DNA of 64,000 bases from Nostoc sp. MS1 (GTDB lineage Bacteria > Cyanobacteriota > Cyanobacteriia > Cyanobacteriales > Nostocaceae): contig NZ_AP023441.1 of the NCBI RefSeq assembly GCF_019976755.1, forward strand, positions 4,771,501-4,835,500, given 5' to 3'. A program made the translations under genes and the position numbers. Positions 51,627 through 61,428 of the stretch are shown in pieces; position 1 is the first letter of the stretch; each line of letters starts with the position of its first letter. The notes beneath the pieces are model-generated. The model saw only the letters and a program-made list of their open reading frames with translations, ran no database searches and had not been told where the DNA came from.

Positions 51627-52096
51627 TTAAGCGTTATGAAAAGGCGAATACTTTTTAGCTAGTTATATATAGAAACCATAAATATTCATCTATCATGTAA
51701 AGAGTCTGTCTTTAAAGAATTTACATAATAAATAATTTATTTTTTAGATAAATCTATATTAATATAGCCATAGCCACATAAGATTAGGAGACTCTCAAAG
51801 CTTGAATGCAAGGAATAGTAAGACTTTATCTCCTGCTTCTCGTTATAACACAAGCTTGATTGCAATCTTTCTTTACAGTTTCCTATGTTTTAAGTAAAAG
51901 CTTAAGCATTGCTCAAAATCAGATTGCTCTATGGGCAATGCTCTAAGCTAGTTGGGTATGTAGATTTGGCTGACTCAAATTCTATTATCTACAATCGATG
52001 TTTGCGATCGCACTATAGTTTTGTATAACTTGATGTCTGAGTTGTATATTTTGTCTGTAAATGGGCAAACTACTAAAGTAGTTTACTGGTATTGTA
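51627..52096. other. 470-base gap before the HTH-NACHT gene
   Basis: AT-rich sequence, with a HIP1-like GCGATCGC at about 52006. The last 30 bases hold a perfect palindrome (52067-52084). No gene or RNA is recognised. Confidence 0.5.
52067..52084. promoter_or_regulatory. Perfect 18-bp palindrome, operator candidate for the HTH-NACHT gene
   Basis: AAACTACTAAAGTAGTTT reads the same on both strands, with 8-base half-sites around AA... the centre. It ends 12 bases before the ATG at 52097. The encoded protein begins with a helix-turn-helix, so autoregulation is a reasonable guess. The same half-sites occur in the palindrome at 24242-24278. Confidence 0.55.
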
Positions 52097-54415
52097 ATGA
52101 GCAAGCGATCGCTCCAAGCATCTGCTGAGGGTATTAGAAAAGCAAAGCAAGCTTTTAAACGTAAGGGATGGACTCAAGAATATTTGGCGGCGGAAGTGGG
52201 TTTAGAAACGCGCCAGTCTATATGGAAATTTTTTACTGGTAAACCTATTGACCGTCATGTATTCAATGATATCTGCTCTGCGCTAGAACTAGACACTTTA
52301 GAAATTTCTCAACAGCCAGATGTAGGTAATTTATCTTTAGAACGTCATGAATCTAACCCACTTGATATTGAACATTTGGTGCAGAAGCTGCGCTCTGTTT
52401 GTGAGAATAGAATCCAAGCTCAATGTAGTATATTACATCTTTTAGATATTGCTCGACCTATTTATCTTCATGATATTTATGTCGATATCGATGTCTGCGA
52501 AGAAATTACTCATAAACAATGGTTAAAAATTGAAGATTTACAAAAGCTAGATTTTGATAATATTTCTGCTTCTTTCAGAGAAAAATATCAAAAAAAAATT
52601 GGGGGTATAGAGGCGATTACAAAATATACCAAAATTATTTTATTGGGAAAAATAGGTGCTGGTAAAACCACATTTTTACAATCAATTGCTTTAAGTTGCG
52701 TTCAGGGAAACCTTCAAGCAGACTACTTACCTATTTTTATCAACCTTAAGAGCTTTGCTGAAGATGTTAAGGATGCTCGTCAGCTTAGTTTATTTCAATA
52801 TATACATAATTATTGGCTGAACTATGAAATTTTAGAAACAGAGCTAAGTACAGTCTTGTCGCATGGTAGAGCCTTAGTTTTGTTAGATGGTTTAGATGAA
52901 ATTGTAGGAGAAAATTATGATAAGGTTTTTAATAAAATTCGTAGTTTTATAAATAAGTTTTATAAGAATAAAATAATTATTAGTTGTCGTTCAGCTTTAC
53001 ATGATTATAGTTTTCATAGTTTCACGGAATTAGAAATTGCTGATTTTAATAAACTAAAAATTGCTGAATTTGTAAATAAATGGTTTTTGTCTGTAGCACA
53101 AAATTCTCCATCTACTTCACAAATATTGGCAAATAAATTTATGCACAAGCTGGATTTACTAGAAAATATATATATTTTAGAATTATGCAGAACTCCTCTT
53201 CTATTAATTTTCTGTTGTTCCCTATTTCAGTCAACAACAGATTTTTCCAGCCATAATTTTGAAATTTATAAGCAAGCATTAGATATTTTACTTGTACGCT
53301 GGGATGAAATCAAAGGAATACCAGATAGGCAATTTGTTCCTAACTTATCTTTGTTAGACAAAGTTAAAATACTTAGCAGAATAGCAGCGAGTAGTTTTTA
53401 TCAAGGTGATAATTTCATCACAGGAAGCAAATTGCAACAAATTATAACTGATTATTTATTTAATCAATCAAACATAACTACTGATGCAGATGCCTTAGAG
53501 ATAGATAGTAAAAAAATTATTAAAATAATTGAACTACAACATGGATTGTTAGTTGAAAGAGCAAGAGGAATTTACTCTTTTTCTCATTTAATATTTCAAG
53601 AGTATTTTACAGCTAGAGAAATAGTTGCTCGTGCTGATAGTCAAACGTTGCAGCATCTTGTCATTCATCTTTGCGATCATCGGTGGTTTCAAGTATTTTT
53701 GATCAGTATGTCTATGCTCAAGTCAGCAGATGATTTATTAAAATTAATTAAACAAAAGATTGATTATTTAGCTGTTAGTAATATTAAGCTATATCATTTT
53801 TTGAAATGGGTAGAACACAAATCTTCACAGGTAAGTTCTATTTATCAGCGTGCTAGTGTGCGTGCTTTTTATTTTACTATTGCTTTACCCCCAGAGCATC
53901 CCTTAGCTTGTAATCAAGATTTAGCTATTACTTTAGAGCATCAGTTTACTGGTGGCTTGTCTATAGAATTAGCAATAGATTTAGCTTTAACTCATGCACT
54001 AGCTGTAAGTTTGACAATGACTGCTGATATTTTATTTGCTAGGTTATCTGCCTTAAATTTAGCTCTTGATTTAAAACATTTGTTAATAGATGATTTATCT
54101 TTACATAGTTCACTGCAATATTTAAAACAACAGTTACCTTCTGCTACCCAAGGTAAGGAAAGTTTAAAAAATTGGTGGTTAGCTCATGGACAAGCTTGGA
54201 CTGACGAGTTAAGAAGTCTAATGATTAATGCTCGTCAAATTGGCTTAAATTGGCATTTCAATCAACAGGATTTACAGGATTTACAGCAATATTGGAATGC
54301 AAATAAGTTACTGATAGACTGTCTCAAGTGTACCAAAGATATTTCACCTAACTTACGTTCTCATCTAGAAACCACTTTATTTTTAACTAAAGTGGTTGAA
54401 TTAGATGAAAAATAA
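52097..54415 (+). CDS. HTH-NACHT STAND NTPase
   Basis: A 772-residue protein. Residues about 8-65 form an XRE-like helix-turn-helix (GIRKAKQAFKRKGWTQEYLA, then TRQSIWKFFTGKPID). A short linker is followed by a NACHT NTPase: P-loop GKIGAGKTTFLQ near 183, Walker B LVLLDGLDEIVGE near 260, sensor IIISCRSA. The winged-helix part ends in FSHLIFQEYFTAREIV, a common NACHT element. The C-terminal 250 residues are helical without TPR, WD or HEAT repeats visible. No enzymatic effector is seen, so DNA binding may be the output. Bacterial NACHT proteins include phage-defence and regulatory members; which applies is not known. Confidence 0.88.
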   Translation: MSKRSLQASAEGIRKAKQAFKRKGWTQEYLAAEVGLETRQSIWKFFTGKPIDRHVFNDICSALELDTLEISQQPDVGNLSLERHESNPLDIEHLVQKLRSVCENRIQAQCSILHLLDIARPIYLHDIYVDIDVCEEITHKQWLKIEDLQKLDFDNISASFREKYQKKIGGIEAITKYTKIILLGKIGAGKTTFLQSIALSCVQGNLQADYLPIFINLKSFAEDVKDARQLSLFQYIHNYWLNYEILETELSTVLSHGRALVLLDGLDEIVGENYDKVFNKIRSFINKFYKNKIIISCRSALHDYSFHSFTELEIADFNKLKIAEFVNKWFLSVAQNSPSTSQILANKFMHKLDLLENIYILELCRTPLLLIFCCSLFQSTTDFSSHNFEIYKQALDILLVRWDEIKGIPDRQFVPNLSLLDKVKILSRIAASSFYQGDNFITGSKLQQIITDYLFNQSNITTDADALEIDSKKIIKIIELQHGLLVERARGIYSFSHLIFQEYFTAREIVARADSQTLQHLVIHLCDHRWFQVFLISMSMLKSADDLLKLIKQKIDYLAVSNIKLYHFLKWVEHKSSQVSSIYQRASVRAFYFTIALPPEHPLACNQDLAITLEHQFTGGLSIELAIDLALTHALAVSLTMTADILFARLSALNLALDLKHLLIDDLSLHSSLQYLKQQLPSATQGKESLKNWWLAHGQAWTDELRSLMINARQIGLNWHFNQQDLQDLQQYWNANKLLIDCLKCTKDISPNLRSHLETTLFLTKVVELDEK

Positions 54416-54877
54416 ATTTTCGTTTAAACGTGTTTAGATTCACTTAAACCAACAATAACTACTTCAATTAAAGAATATTTTTTTATTATAACAATAATTT
54501 ATGTATTAAAAACGACTTTTATTTTTTAAATAAATACTGTGTGTTTACAGATATATCCTTAATTTGTAACACATTGAACGATAAGTATAATTATATTCAG
54601 TTACATAAATCACGCATAATTTTTCTTTGGTACAGCATTTTGTCAGGGGCTTAAAGGCGATCGCCGTAAAAAATCAGACAAAATTCTGGTAAGGTGAAAG
54701 GCATAGATAAAAACTAGTCTGACTTTTAAAGTCATTCCTTGTTTTTAGTGACTAGAAACTACTAACTACTGCTGAATTTACTCGCTCATCATGATTTTGT
54801 TAAGGGTGTTTTTTGCTTGATCACACCTTCTAATGTTTCATGTTGTAATAGTTAATTTTGAGGAATACTCAAAGCGA
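54416..54877. other. 462-base gap, no gene seen
   Basis: AT-rich. A perfect CGTTTAAACG palindrome at 54421-54430 lies 5 bases after the HTH-NACHT stop and might aid termination. A GGCGATCGCC site is found at 54657. The promoter of the polysaccharide cluster should lie in the right half. Confidence 0.5.
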
Positions 54878-55984
54878 ATGAAAGCAAATGTTCCCTTGGT
54901 TTCAGTTATTATCCCCGCCTATAATGCAGAAAAATTTATAGGTAGAACATTGCAGTCAGTTTTATCTCAAACTTATAGAAACATCGAAGTTTTAGTTGTT
55001 GATGATGGTTCTCAGGATAAAACGGCTGAAATAGTCGCATCTATGGCTCGGATAGACAATCGTGTTAGATTACTAAAGCAGTCAAATCAAGGAGTAGCGA
55101 TCGCACGTAACTTGGCAATAAATAATTCTCTAGGAGAGTACATTGCGCCGATTGATGCTGATGATATTTGGTATGCTCAAAAAATAGAAAAACAGGTGCA
55201 ATGCCTAGAAAATGCAGACTCATCTGTAGGATTTGTATATGCTTGGACTGCATTAATTGATGAAGATGACAATATTATTGGTAAGTATAATTCTTGGTAT
55301 TATTCACACATACATAGTGTAGAGGGAGATGTTTATAAACATCTCTTATACACCAACTTTATTGGCAATGCTAGTGTGCCGTTAATTCGTCGCGTCTGTT
55401 TTGATCAAGTTGGTGGTTTTAATAGCGAACTAAAAAAACAAAATGCTCAAGGATGTGAAGATTGGGATATATATTTACGAATAGCTGAATATTATCAATT
55501 CTCTGTGGTACGAGAATTTTTAGTGGGCTATCGTCAAGTTAGTGGCAGTATGTCGAGGTCATATATATCGATGGCAAAATCCTATGATTTAATGATGCTT
55601 GACTTTCGACGAAAACATCCAGAAATGCCCACTTATATTTTTAACTGGTCTGCTAGTTATTTTCGCTACTATTTAGCATTACAAAGTCTTAAATGTGATG
55701 ACTATCGACAAACTCTAATTTGGTTATACAAAGCAGTTAGGTTGGATTTTATATTACTTTGGCATACAGGTATATATAAGTGTATATTGCAGATGCTCAT
55801 GCAAATAAGCAAGAAGATAATCAACAACAATTCTCTGGATTTTTCTCGGTTAAGTGATGACGCTAAATATTCTCAGCACAAGCATGATGTTACACAAATC
55901 AAAATTCAGGATCAAGAACCAAGACCTTGGAAGATATATGATATTGTCTTATCTCAAAGATGGTCTAATTTAGGGCAAAATTAG
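54878..55984 (+). CDS. Family 2 glycosyltransferase
   Basis: About 368 residues from the ATG at 54878 (MKANVPLVSVIIPAYNAE), which has GAGGA about 12 bases upstream; an ATG at 54833 is in frame but adds residues outside the fold. The GT-A core has SVIIPAYNAEKFIGRTLQSV, LVVDDGSQDKTAEIV and the metal-binding IDADDIWY. The conserved GCEDWDIYLRIAEYY is the ED acceptor-site motif. It transfers a sugar from a nucleotide sugar at the inner membrane surface. The C-terminus is helical with no membrane span. First gene of the polysaccharide locus. Confidence 0.93.
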   Translation: MKANVPLVSVIIPAYNAEKFIGRTLQSVLSQTYRNIEVLVVDDGSQDKTAEIVASMARIDNRVRLLKQSNQGVAIARNLAINNSLGEYIAPIDADDIWYAQKIEKQVQCLENADSSVGFVYAWTALIDEDDNIIGKYNSWYYSHIHSVEGDVYKHLLYTNFIGNASVPLIRRVCFDQVGGFNSELKKQNAQGCEDWDIYLRIAEYYQFSVVREFLVGYRQVSGSMSRSYISMAKSYDLMMLDFRRKHPEMPTYIFNWSASYFRYYLALQSLKCDDYRQTLIWLYKAVRLDFILLWHTGIYKCILQMLMQISKKIINNNSLDFSRLSDDAKYSQHKHDVTQIKIQDQEPRPWKIYDIVLSQRWSNLGQN

Positions 55985-56044
55985 AATTAACTTGTTTTGA
56001 CAACAAGCTACAAAAAATAGCAGAGCTATTTTAAACTAAACAAC

Positions 56045-57838
56045 ATGAAGAAAAATAATATATATAGAAATATATTATCTATTTTAAAGTTTTATCCTTG
56101 GGCAATTCCTGTAATTGTTATTCTAGGGACACTATCCTCTTTTTTTGAAGGCATAGGCATCAGTTTATTTATACCTTTGCTGCAAAGTCTGGACAATTCT
56201 GCTTTGACGACAGGTAACAACAACTTTTTAGTTGTTGCTCTTAATCAAATATTTGTTCATGTTTCTTCTAGTAACCGTTTAATAATTATTGCTATTGCCA
56301 TCGTTGCCAGTATTCTGCTTAAAAATTTGTTGATATATGGTAATAGTATTTTATTTGCATGGTTCAATTCGCGCATTGGTCATGACCTACGCGCCAAGAT
56401 TTATCACCAGCTTTTAAGCATTAGCTACAGTTTTTTAGAAGGCAATGAATCAGGTAAACTGATGAATACTTTGGCTTCGGAAACTTGGCGGACTGGTCAG
56501 GCTTTATCAGCATTTGTTAACTTAATCACTACTTGTTGCACAATCTCCGTATTCACTATTTTGTTGTTATTGCTTTCTTGGCAATTAACTGTATTAGTGG
56601 CTATTCTCATGGCACTAATATCTACTAGTATTCAGCTAGTGACAAGGCGAGTAAAATATTTAGGACAACAAGCAGTCGAAAGCAATTCCGCTTTAGCAAC
56701 CAGAATGTGGGAAGGGTTAGCGGGAATGAAGGTAATTCGTGCTTTTGGGCGTGAAGATTATGAGCAAGAACGTTTCGATAGAGTTTCTAAAAAGGTACGT
56801 AGTACATTTTTTAAACTTGATGTTCTTTCTGCCAGCGTTACCCCCATATCTGAGGTTTTATCAGCAGTTTTATTAGTGTGTATTTTAGTTATTACATTAC
56901 TACAAGATAGAAGTTCTCTACCACGGCTGTTAACTTTTATTTTTATCCTCTACCGCTTACAACCACAGGTAAAACAACTAGATGCTGCACGGGTAAGTTT
57001 AATTACTTTATCGAGTGCAGTAGATGATGTTATGTCTCTCTTGGATGATGCTGATAAACCTTATATTCGTTCTGGCAATTTTAGTTTAAAAAAAATCCAA
57101 AAAGGCATATATTTTCAATCTGTAAGCTTTGCTTACAATGCTACAGACAAGCCTGCTGTTCAAGATATTTCTCTTTTCATTCCTCAAGGTAAAACGACAG
57201 CTATAGTAGGGCCTTCCGGTGCGGGTAAATCCACAATTATCGGCTTGATATGTCGATTTTATAATTTAGAAATAGGGGAAATCTATATTGATGACTATCC
57301 TCTCAAAGAACTAAATTTACATGATTGGCGTGAGCAAATTGCTATTGTTAGCCAAGATGTGCATATGTTTAGTACGACAATTTTAGAAAATATTGCTTAT
57401 GGTCGTTTAGACGCAACAGAAGCGGAAATTATCGCAGCAGCCAAGCTGGCAAATGCCCATCAATTTATTAGTGAATTACCTCAAGGATATGATACCAAAG
57501 TAGGCGATCGCGGTGTGCGCCTATCGGGTGGCCAGAGACAACGCATCGCCCTAGCACGGGCCATAGTCCGCAACCCGGAGATTTTGATTCTCGATGAAGC
57601 CACAAATGCTCTTGACAGTATTTCCGAACATTTAATTCAAGAAGCACTTAATACCCTTAGTGACAATCGTACCGTCATTGTAATTGCCCATCGCCTCGCC
57701 ACTATCGAACAAGCAGACAAAATCATTGTGTTAAATTCTGGAAAAGTCGTTGAACAAGGTAATTTACAAGATTTACTCAAGCTAAACGGGTTATTCACGC
57801 AACTTTATAATTTACAACATCGTAATGCTCATATATAG
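56045..57838 (+). CDS. ABC exporter, fused permease and ATPase (HepA/MsbA type)
   Basis: A 597-residue half-transporter. Six membrane helices (about residues 18-300; for example AIPVIVILGTLSSFFEGIGI and LTVLVAILMALISTS) precede the nucleotide-binding domain. Walker A is VGPSGAGKSTII, the Q-loop lies at IVSQDVHMFS, the signature is LSGGQRQRIALARA, Walker B is ILILDEATNALD and the H-loop is VIAHRLATI. It resembles HepA of Anabaena, which exports heterocyst envelope polysaccharide, and O-antigen flippases. The next gene starts 2 bases after its stop, so it belongs to the glycosyltransferase operon. Confidence 0.94.
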   Translation: MKKNNIYRNILSILKFYPWAIPVIVILGTLSSFFEGIGISLFIPLLQSLDNSALTTGNNNFLVVALNQIFVHVSSSNRLIIIAIAIVASILLKNLLIYGNSILFAWFNSRIGHDLRAKIYHQLLSISYSFLEGNESGKLMNTLASETWRTGQALSAFVNLITTCCTISVFTILLLLLSWQLTVLVAILMALISTSIQLVTRRVKYLGQQAVESNSALATRMWEGLAGMKVIRAFGREDYEQERFDRVSKKVRSTFFKLDVLSASVTPISEVLSAVLLVCILVITLLQDRSSLPRLLTFIFILYRLQPQVKQLDAARVSLITLSSAVDDVMSLLDDADKPYIRSGNFSLKKIQKGIYFQSVSFAYNATDKPAVQDISLFIPQGKTTAIVGPSGAGKSTIIGLICRFYNLEIGEIYIDDYPLKELNLHDWREQIAIVSQDVHMFSTTILENIAYGRLDATEAEIIAAAKLANAHQFISELPQGYDTKVGDRGVRLSGGQRQRIALARAIVRNPEILILDEATNALDSISEHLIQEALNTLSDNRTVIVIAHRLATIEQADKIIVLNSGKVVEQGNLQDLLKLNGLFTQLYNLQHRNAHI

Positions 57839-57840
57839 TT

Positions 57841-59052
57841 ATGCCCTATAAAATTAAAGAAATAGAATTAACAAAACCTTTGCCTGATATCTCCTTATCT
57901 CCAGATGAAACAGGTATGGCTCTAATTGTGCGGCGTAATGATAAACCTGTTGGGTTTGTGATCCAGCAATTTCCGGTAAAAAGTTTGATTTATAGCGAGG
58001 AAATAGCTCAACTAATTGCTAAAGAAATTGGCAGTAAACTAATTCAAGAATATTTACAAGAAGAAATAAAGCCAATTATTAACTTAGCTCTCTTTCCCTC
58101 ACTTACTATTGCTATTTGTACTAAAGACAGACCTGATAATTTAGCGCGGTGTTTACATTCTTTAAAGGAATTATTACAACAAGCCCTAGAATTAGACGTA
58201 TTAGTTATAGATAATGCCCCTTCTGACGATCGCACACAAAAATTAGTCGGTTCATTACCTTGGGTGCGTTACGTTCGAGAACCAAAACCAGGATTAGATT
58301 TTGCTAGAAATAAAGCTCTACAATCAGCCAAGGGAGAATTTCTCGCTTTTCTTGATGATGATGTAGTTGTAGATAGGAGATGGTTAACAGGATTAATCAC
58401 AGCTTGGCAGGAAAATCCTGATGCGGCGGCGTTTACAGGTTTAGTTTTACCTTATGAATTAGAGACAGAAGCGCAAATCCTGTTTGAACAAAGAGGAGGG
58501 TTTCGCCGTGGGTTTCAAAAAATTCGTTACGGGCAAATTTTACCAGGAAATCCTCTACATCCCTGTGGCGCGGGTATATTTGGTGCAGGATGTAATATGG
58601 CATTTCGGCGGGAAGTTTTATTAAAAATCGGCGGATTTGATGAAGCTTTAGACACAGGCGCACCCTTACCCGGCGGTGGAGATTTGGATATTTTTTATCG
58701 GGTAATTCGCGCAGGTTATACCCTAGTGTATGAGCCTGAATATTTGGTATTTCATCAACATCGGCGGGAATATGAAAAGCTACAACGTCAATACTGGAGT
58801 TGGGGTTTAGGATTCATGGCTTTTGTGATCAAAGCTTATCAAACAGACCCACCACAACGTTCTAAGTTACGCGCTCTCATCTGGTGGTGGGTGAAGTATC
58901 AACTCAAGCAATTAAGAGATAGTTGGCGAGGAAATCATGTCTTACCAATAAACATGATTTTGGCAGAAATGTGGGGTGGTATTGTTGGCTTTTTTGGAGA
59001 ATATCCTCGTTCCATGAAACGAATTGAAACGATTCGGAGGCAATTTTCATGA
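57841..59052 (+). CDS. GT2 glycosyltransferase with extra N-terminal domain (copy 1)
   Basis: A 403-residue protein. Residues 1-75 form a separate, beta-rich region (MPYKIKEIELTKPLPDISL, then VIVRRNDKPVGF-like IVRRNDKPVGFVIQ). The GT-A domain starts near 83 (LTIAICTKDRPDNLARCLHS), with VIDNAPSDDRT, PGLDFARNKAL and the metal site FLDDDVVVD. The acceptor-site region is GAPLPGGGDLDIFYRVI. A similar two-part layout is found in the next gene, with which it overlaps by 4 bases. The role of the N-terminal domain is unknown to me. Confidence 0.92.
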   Translation: MPYKIKEIELTKPLPDISLSPDETGMALIVRRNDKPVGFVIQQFPVKSLIYSEEIAQLIAKEIGSKLIQEYLQEEIKPIINLALFPSLTIAICTKDRPDNLARCLHSLKELLQQALELDVLVIDNAPSDDRTQKLVGSLPWVRYVREPKPGLDFARNKALQSAKGEFLAFLDDDVVVDRRWLTGLITAWQENPDAAAFTGLVLPYELETEAQILFEQRGGFRRGFQKIRYGQILPGNPLHPCGAGIFGAGCNMAFRREVLLKIGGFDEALDTGAPLPGGGDLDIFYRVIRAGYTLVYEPEYLVFHQHRREYEKLQRQYWSWGLGFMAFVIKAYQTDPPQRSKLRALIWWWVKYQLKQLRDSWRGNHVLPINMILAEMWGGIVGFFGEYPRSMKRIETIRRQFS

Positions 59053-60422
59053 GTAATTTTGCTCCTTGGAAAATATTACATATTGACTTGAGTGAAGATA
59101 TTCCCGAACTCAATCTTGAACCTCATTATCAAGGGATATATGCTGTTTTTTGGTGGCGCGGTATCCCTCTTGGCGATCGCCAAATTTTCGCTTCCCAGTT
59201 ACCCTTACCCGCCAGCGCACTACGGAATCTCGCTATAGAAGCCATCACCCCAGCTATTGGCGATCGCCTCCTCGAAAACGGCTTCAAAGCACCTTTACCC
59301 GTGGTTTATCCTGATCCTGCATGGGATAAGCCACCAGATTTGCAGGCTTTGTTGGCTTTGCAGCAACCCCTGCAACAACTCCAACAAACCTACGCGCAAC
59401 CAGTTAATAATTCTATATCTATAGTCATTTGTACACGTAATCGACCAGAACAACTAGCACGATGTTTGCGATCGCTACTTAATTTATCTCAACCACCACA
59501 ACAAATTATCGTCGTTGATAATGCACCACAAGACGAAACCACACGAGGGATAGTTGCACAAATACCCCAAGTGCAGTATATACTAGAACCCACACCAGGA
59601 CTAAGCAGAGCGCGGAATACAGGTATTCGTCACGCTACTGGAGAGATTATTGCTTTTACAGATGATGATGTAGAAGTCCACCCAGACTGGTGTGTGCGTT
59701 TACAGCAAGCCTTTATCAATCCCCAAGTCTTAGCAGTCACAGGACTGATGCTCCCGGCTGAACTGGAGACAGAAGCACAATACATCTTCCATCAAGGCTC
59801 AGGCGGTTCAGCTTGGGATTACCGCGCCATCAATTATGATAGGCAGTTTTTTGCCAATATGCAGCATCGCGGTGTTCCGGTGTGGCGCATTGGAGCTGGT
59901 GCAAACATGGCTTTTCGCCGTCAAGCATTTGAATTAGTCGGGTACTTCGACGAACGACTAGGCGCAGGCGCATCTGGATGTAGTGAGGATTCGGAAATGT
60001 GGTACAGAATCTTGGCTGAAGGTGGGATTTGTCGTTATGAACCCACATCTGTAGTTTTTCATTACCATCGCCGTGACATTACAGCTTTTAAATCCCAAGC
60101 TTATCAATATATGCGTGGTCATGTGGCAGCTTTATTAATACAGTTTGCTAACTACCAACACTGGGGGAATTTGCGGCGGTTGTGTCTCACCTTGCCTAAA
60201 TATTATGTTGCCTCAATTTTGCGATCGCTCAAACATGGTTTTGCACCGCGATATAGTTCTGTGTTTACAGAGATATTAGGTTGTGTATCGGGAATCCAGT
60301 TTTATCTCAACAATAGAAAAAAGCCGGCATGGTCAATTCCTGTGAATAATTCCCAATCCCCTACACAAAGCAATCTACAAAATTCACAATTAATCACCTC
60401 ATCGATAAAGCCAGGTAATTAA
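59049..60422 (+). CDS. GT2 glycosyltransferase with extra N-terminal domain (copy 2)
   Basis: A 457-residue paralogue of the previous protein. The N-terminal region (about 1-105) repeats the pattern: WKILHIDLSEDIPELNLEPH, then VFWWRGIPLGDRQI. The GT-A core follows: SISIVICTRNRPEQLARCLR, VVDNAPQDETT, PGLSRARNTGIRHATG, and the metal site FTDDDVEVH. The acceptor region is GASGCSEDSEMWYRIL. Its ATG overlaps the preceding TGA (ATGA). The C-terminus is Ser/Asn-rich. Sequential use of copies 1 and 2 in making a repeat unit is plausible. Confidence 0.92.
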   Translation: MSNFAPWKILHIDLSEDIPELNLEPHYQGIYAVFWWRGIPLGDRQIFASQLPLPASALRNLAIEAITPAIGDRLLENGFKAPLPVVYPDPAWDKPPDLQALLALQQPLQQLQQTYAQPVNNSISIVICTRNRPEQLARCLRSLLNLSQPPQQIIVVDNAPQDETTRGIVAQIPQVQYILEPTPGLSRARNTGIRHATGEIIAFTDDDVEVHPDWCVRLQQAFINPQVLAVTGLMLPAELETEAQYIFHQGSGGSAWDYRAINYDRQFFANMQHRGVPVWRIGAGANMAFRRQAFELVGYFDERLGAGASGCSEDSEMWYRILAEGGICRYEPTSVVFHYHRRDITAFKSQAYQYMRGHVAALLIQFANYQHWGNLRRLCLTLPKYYVASILRSLKHGFAPRYSSVFTEILGCVSGIQFYLNNRKKPAWSIPVNNSQSPTQSNLQNSQLITSSIKPGN

Positions 60423-60424
60423 AT

Positions 60425-61423
60425 ATGGATAAACTCATATCTATTGACTTAATTATTTGCACTTACAACAACGCTGGCTTACTCGATCAAGTTTTAAATA
60501 AAATTGCTCAACAACAGGTTCCAGCTAATGTAAAATGGACAGTTTTAGTTGTCAATAATAACTGCACTGATGCAACCCCAGCCGTTGTAGAAAAATACAT
60601 CCAATCTTACAGCATACCTCAATTATCTATGGTTTTAGAGCCGAAACAAGGCTTGAATCATGCTCGTGCTTGCGGTATTCAAAATACTACCGGAGATTGG
60701 TTTGCCTTTGTTGATGATGATTGTATGTTAGATTCTGATTGGGTAGCGCAAGCCGCTAAATTTGCTGCTATGAATCCAGATTGTGGTGCATTTGGTGGCA
60801 AAGTAATTTTAGATTGGGAAACGCCGCCACCTGCTTATGTATTAAAGTATGGTTATTCTTTTGCCCAACAAGACCACGGCATGGATATTATGCAGCCTAC
60901 TTGTTTAGTTGGTGCAGGATTAATTATTAGTAGAAAAGCCATTTTAGATACTAACTGGCTGAACGAGCAATTTTTAAGCGATCGCGTAGGTAAAAAGTTA
61001 GTTTCTGGCGGTGATGTCGAAATTGTTTTACGCATCCGCAGCGCCGGGTACGCTATTTGGTACAATCCCGCCTGCAAATTACTACACTATATTCCCGCCA
61101 GACGTACCGAACATCAATACATAGTTAATATCAATTACGGTTTAGGAATTAGTCAGTTAATGGGGGATAGCTTAACTTGGAGTGATTCCTATAAACAACT
61201 GATTCTAGAATCTATTTATTCAACCTTCATAGCTACAGTTGAAATTGCTAAACAAGCGCTAAAAGTTAGGTTAAAGCGCGGTTATCTAGAAGTCGCAGAA
61301 ATTCCTATTGTTTGGGGTTTTATTCGCGGCAAATGGACGGGGATATTAAGACTAGTCAAAATGAATCAAGAAGAACGTCAAAAATTGATAGGTTCTGCAA
61401 AATTAGTTCATGTAAATAATTAG
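60425..61423 (+). CDS. GT2 glycosyltransferase
   Basis: A 332-residue transferase without the N-terminal extension. IDLIICTYNNAGLLDQVLNK opens the GT-A fold; VVNNNCTDAT, KQGLNHARACGIQNT and the metal site FVDDDCMLD follow. SGGDVEIVLRIRSAG is the acceptor-site region. It starts 2 bases after the preceding stop and is part of the same operon. The sugar cannot be predicted. Confidence 0.92.
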   Translation: MDKLISIDLIICTYNNAGLLDQVLNKIAQQQVPANVKWTVLVVNNNCTDATPAVVEKYIQSYSIPQLSMVLEPKQGLNHARACGIQNTTGDWFAFVDDDCMLDSDWVAQAAKFAAMNPDCGAFGGKVILDWETPPPAYVLKYGYSFAQQDHGMDIMQPTCLVGAGLIISRKAILDTNWLNEQFLSDRVGKKLVSGGDVEIVLRIRSAGYAIWYNPACKLLHYIPARRTEHQYIVNINYGLGISQLMGDSLTWSDSYKQLILESIYSTFIATVEIAKQALKVRLKRGYLEVAEIPIVWGFIRGKWTGILRLVKMNQEERQKLIGSAKLVHVNN

Positions 61424-61428
61424 ATAAT

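Noticed and set aside
52097..54415. A complete multi-gene phage-defence island around the HTH-NACHT gene
   Set aside because: The neighbours are two-component genes and polysaccharide genes; no nuclease, methylase, toxin or integrase lies next to it.
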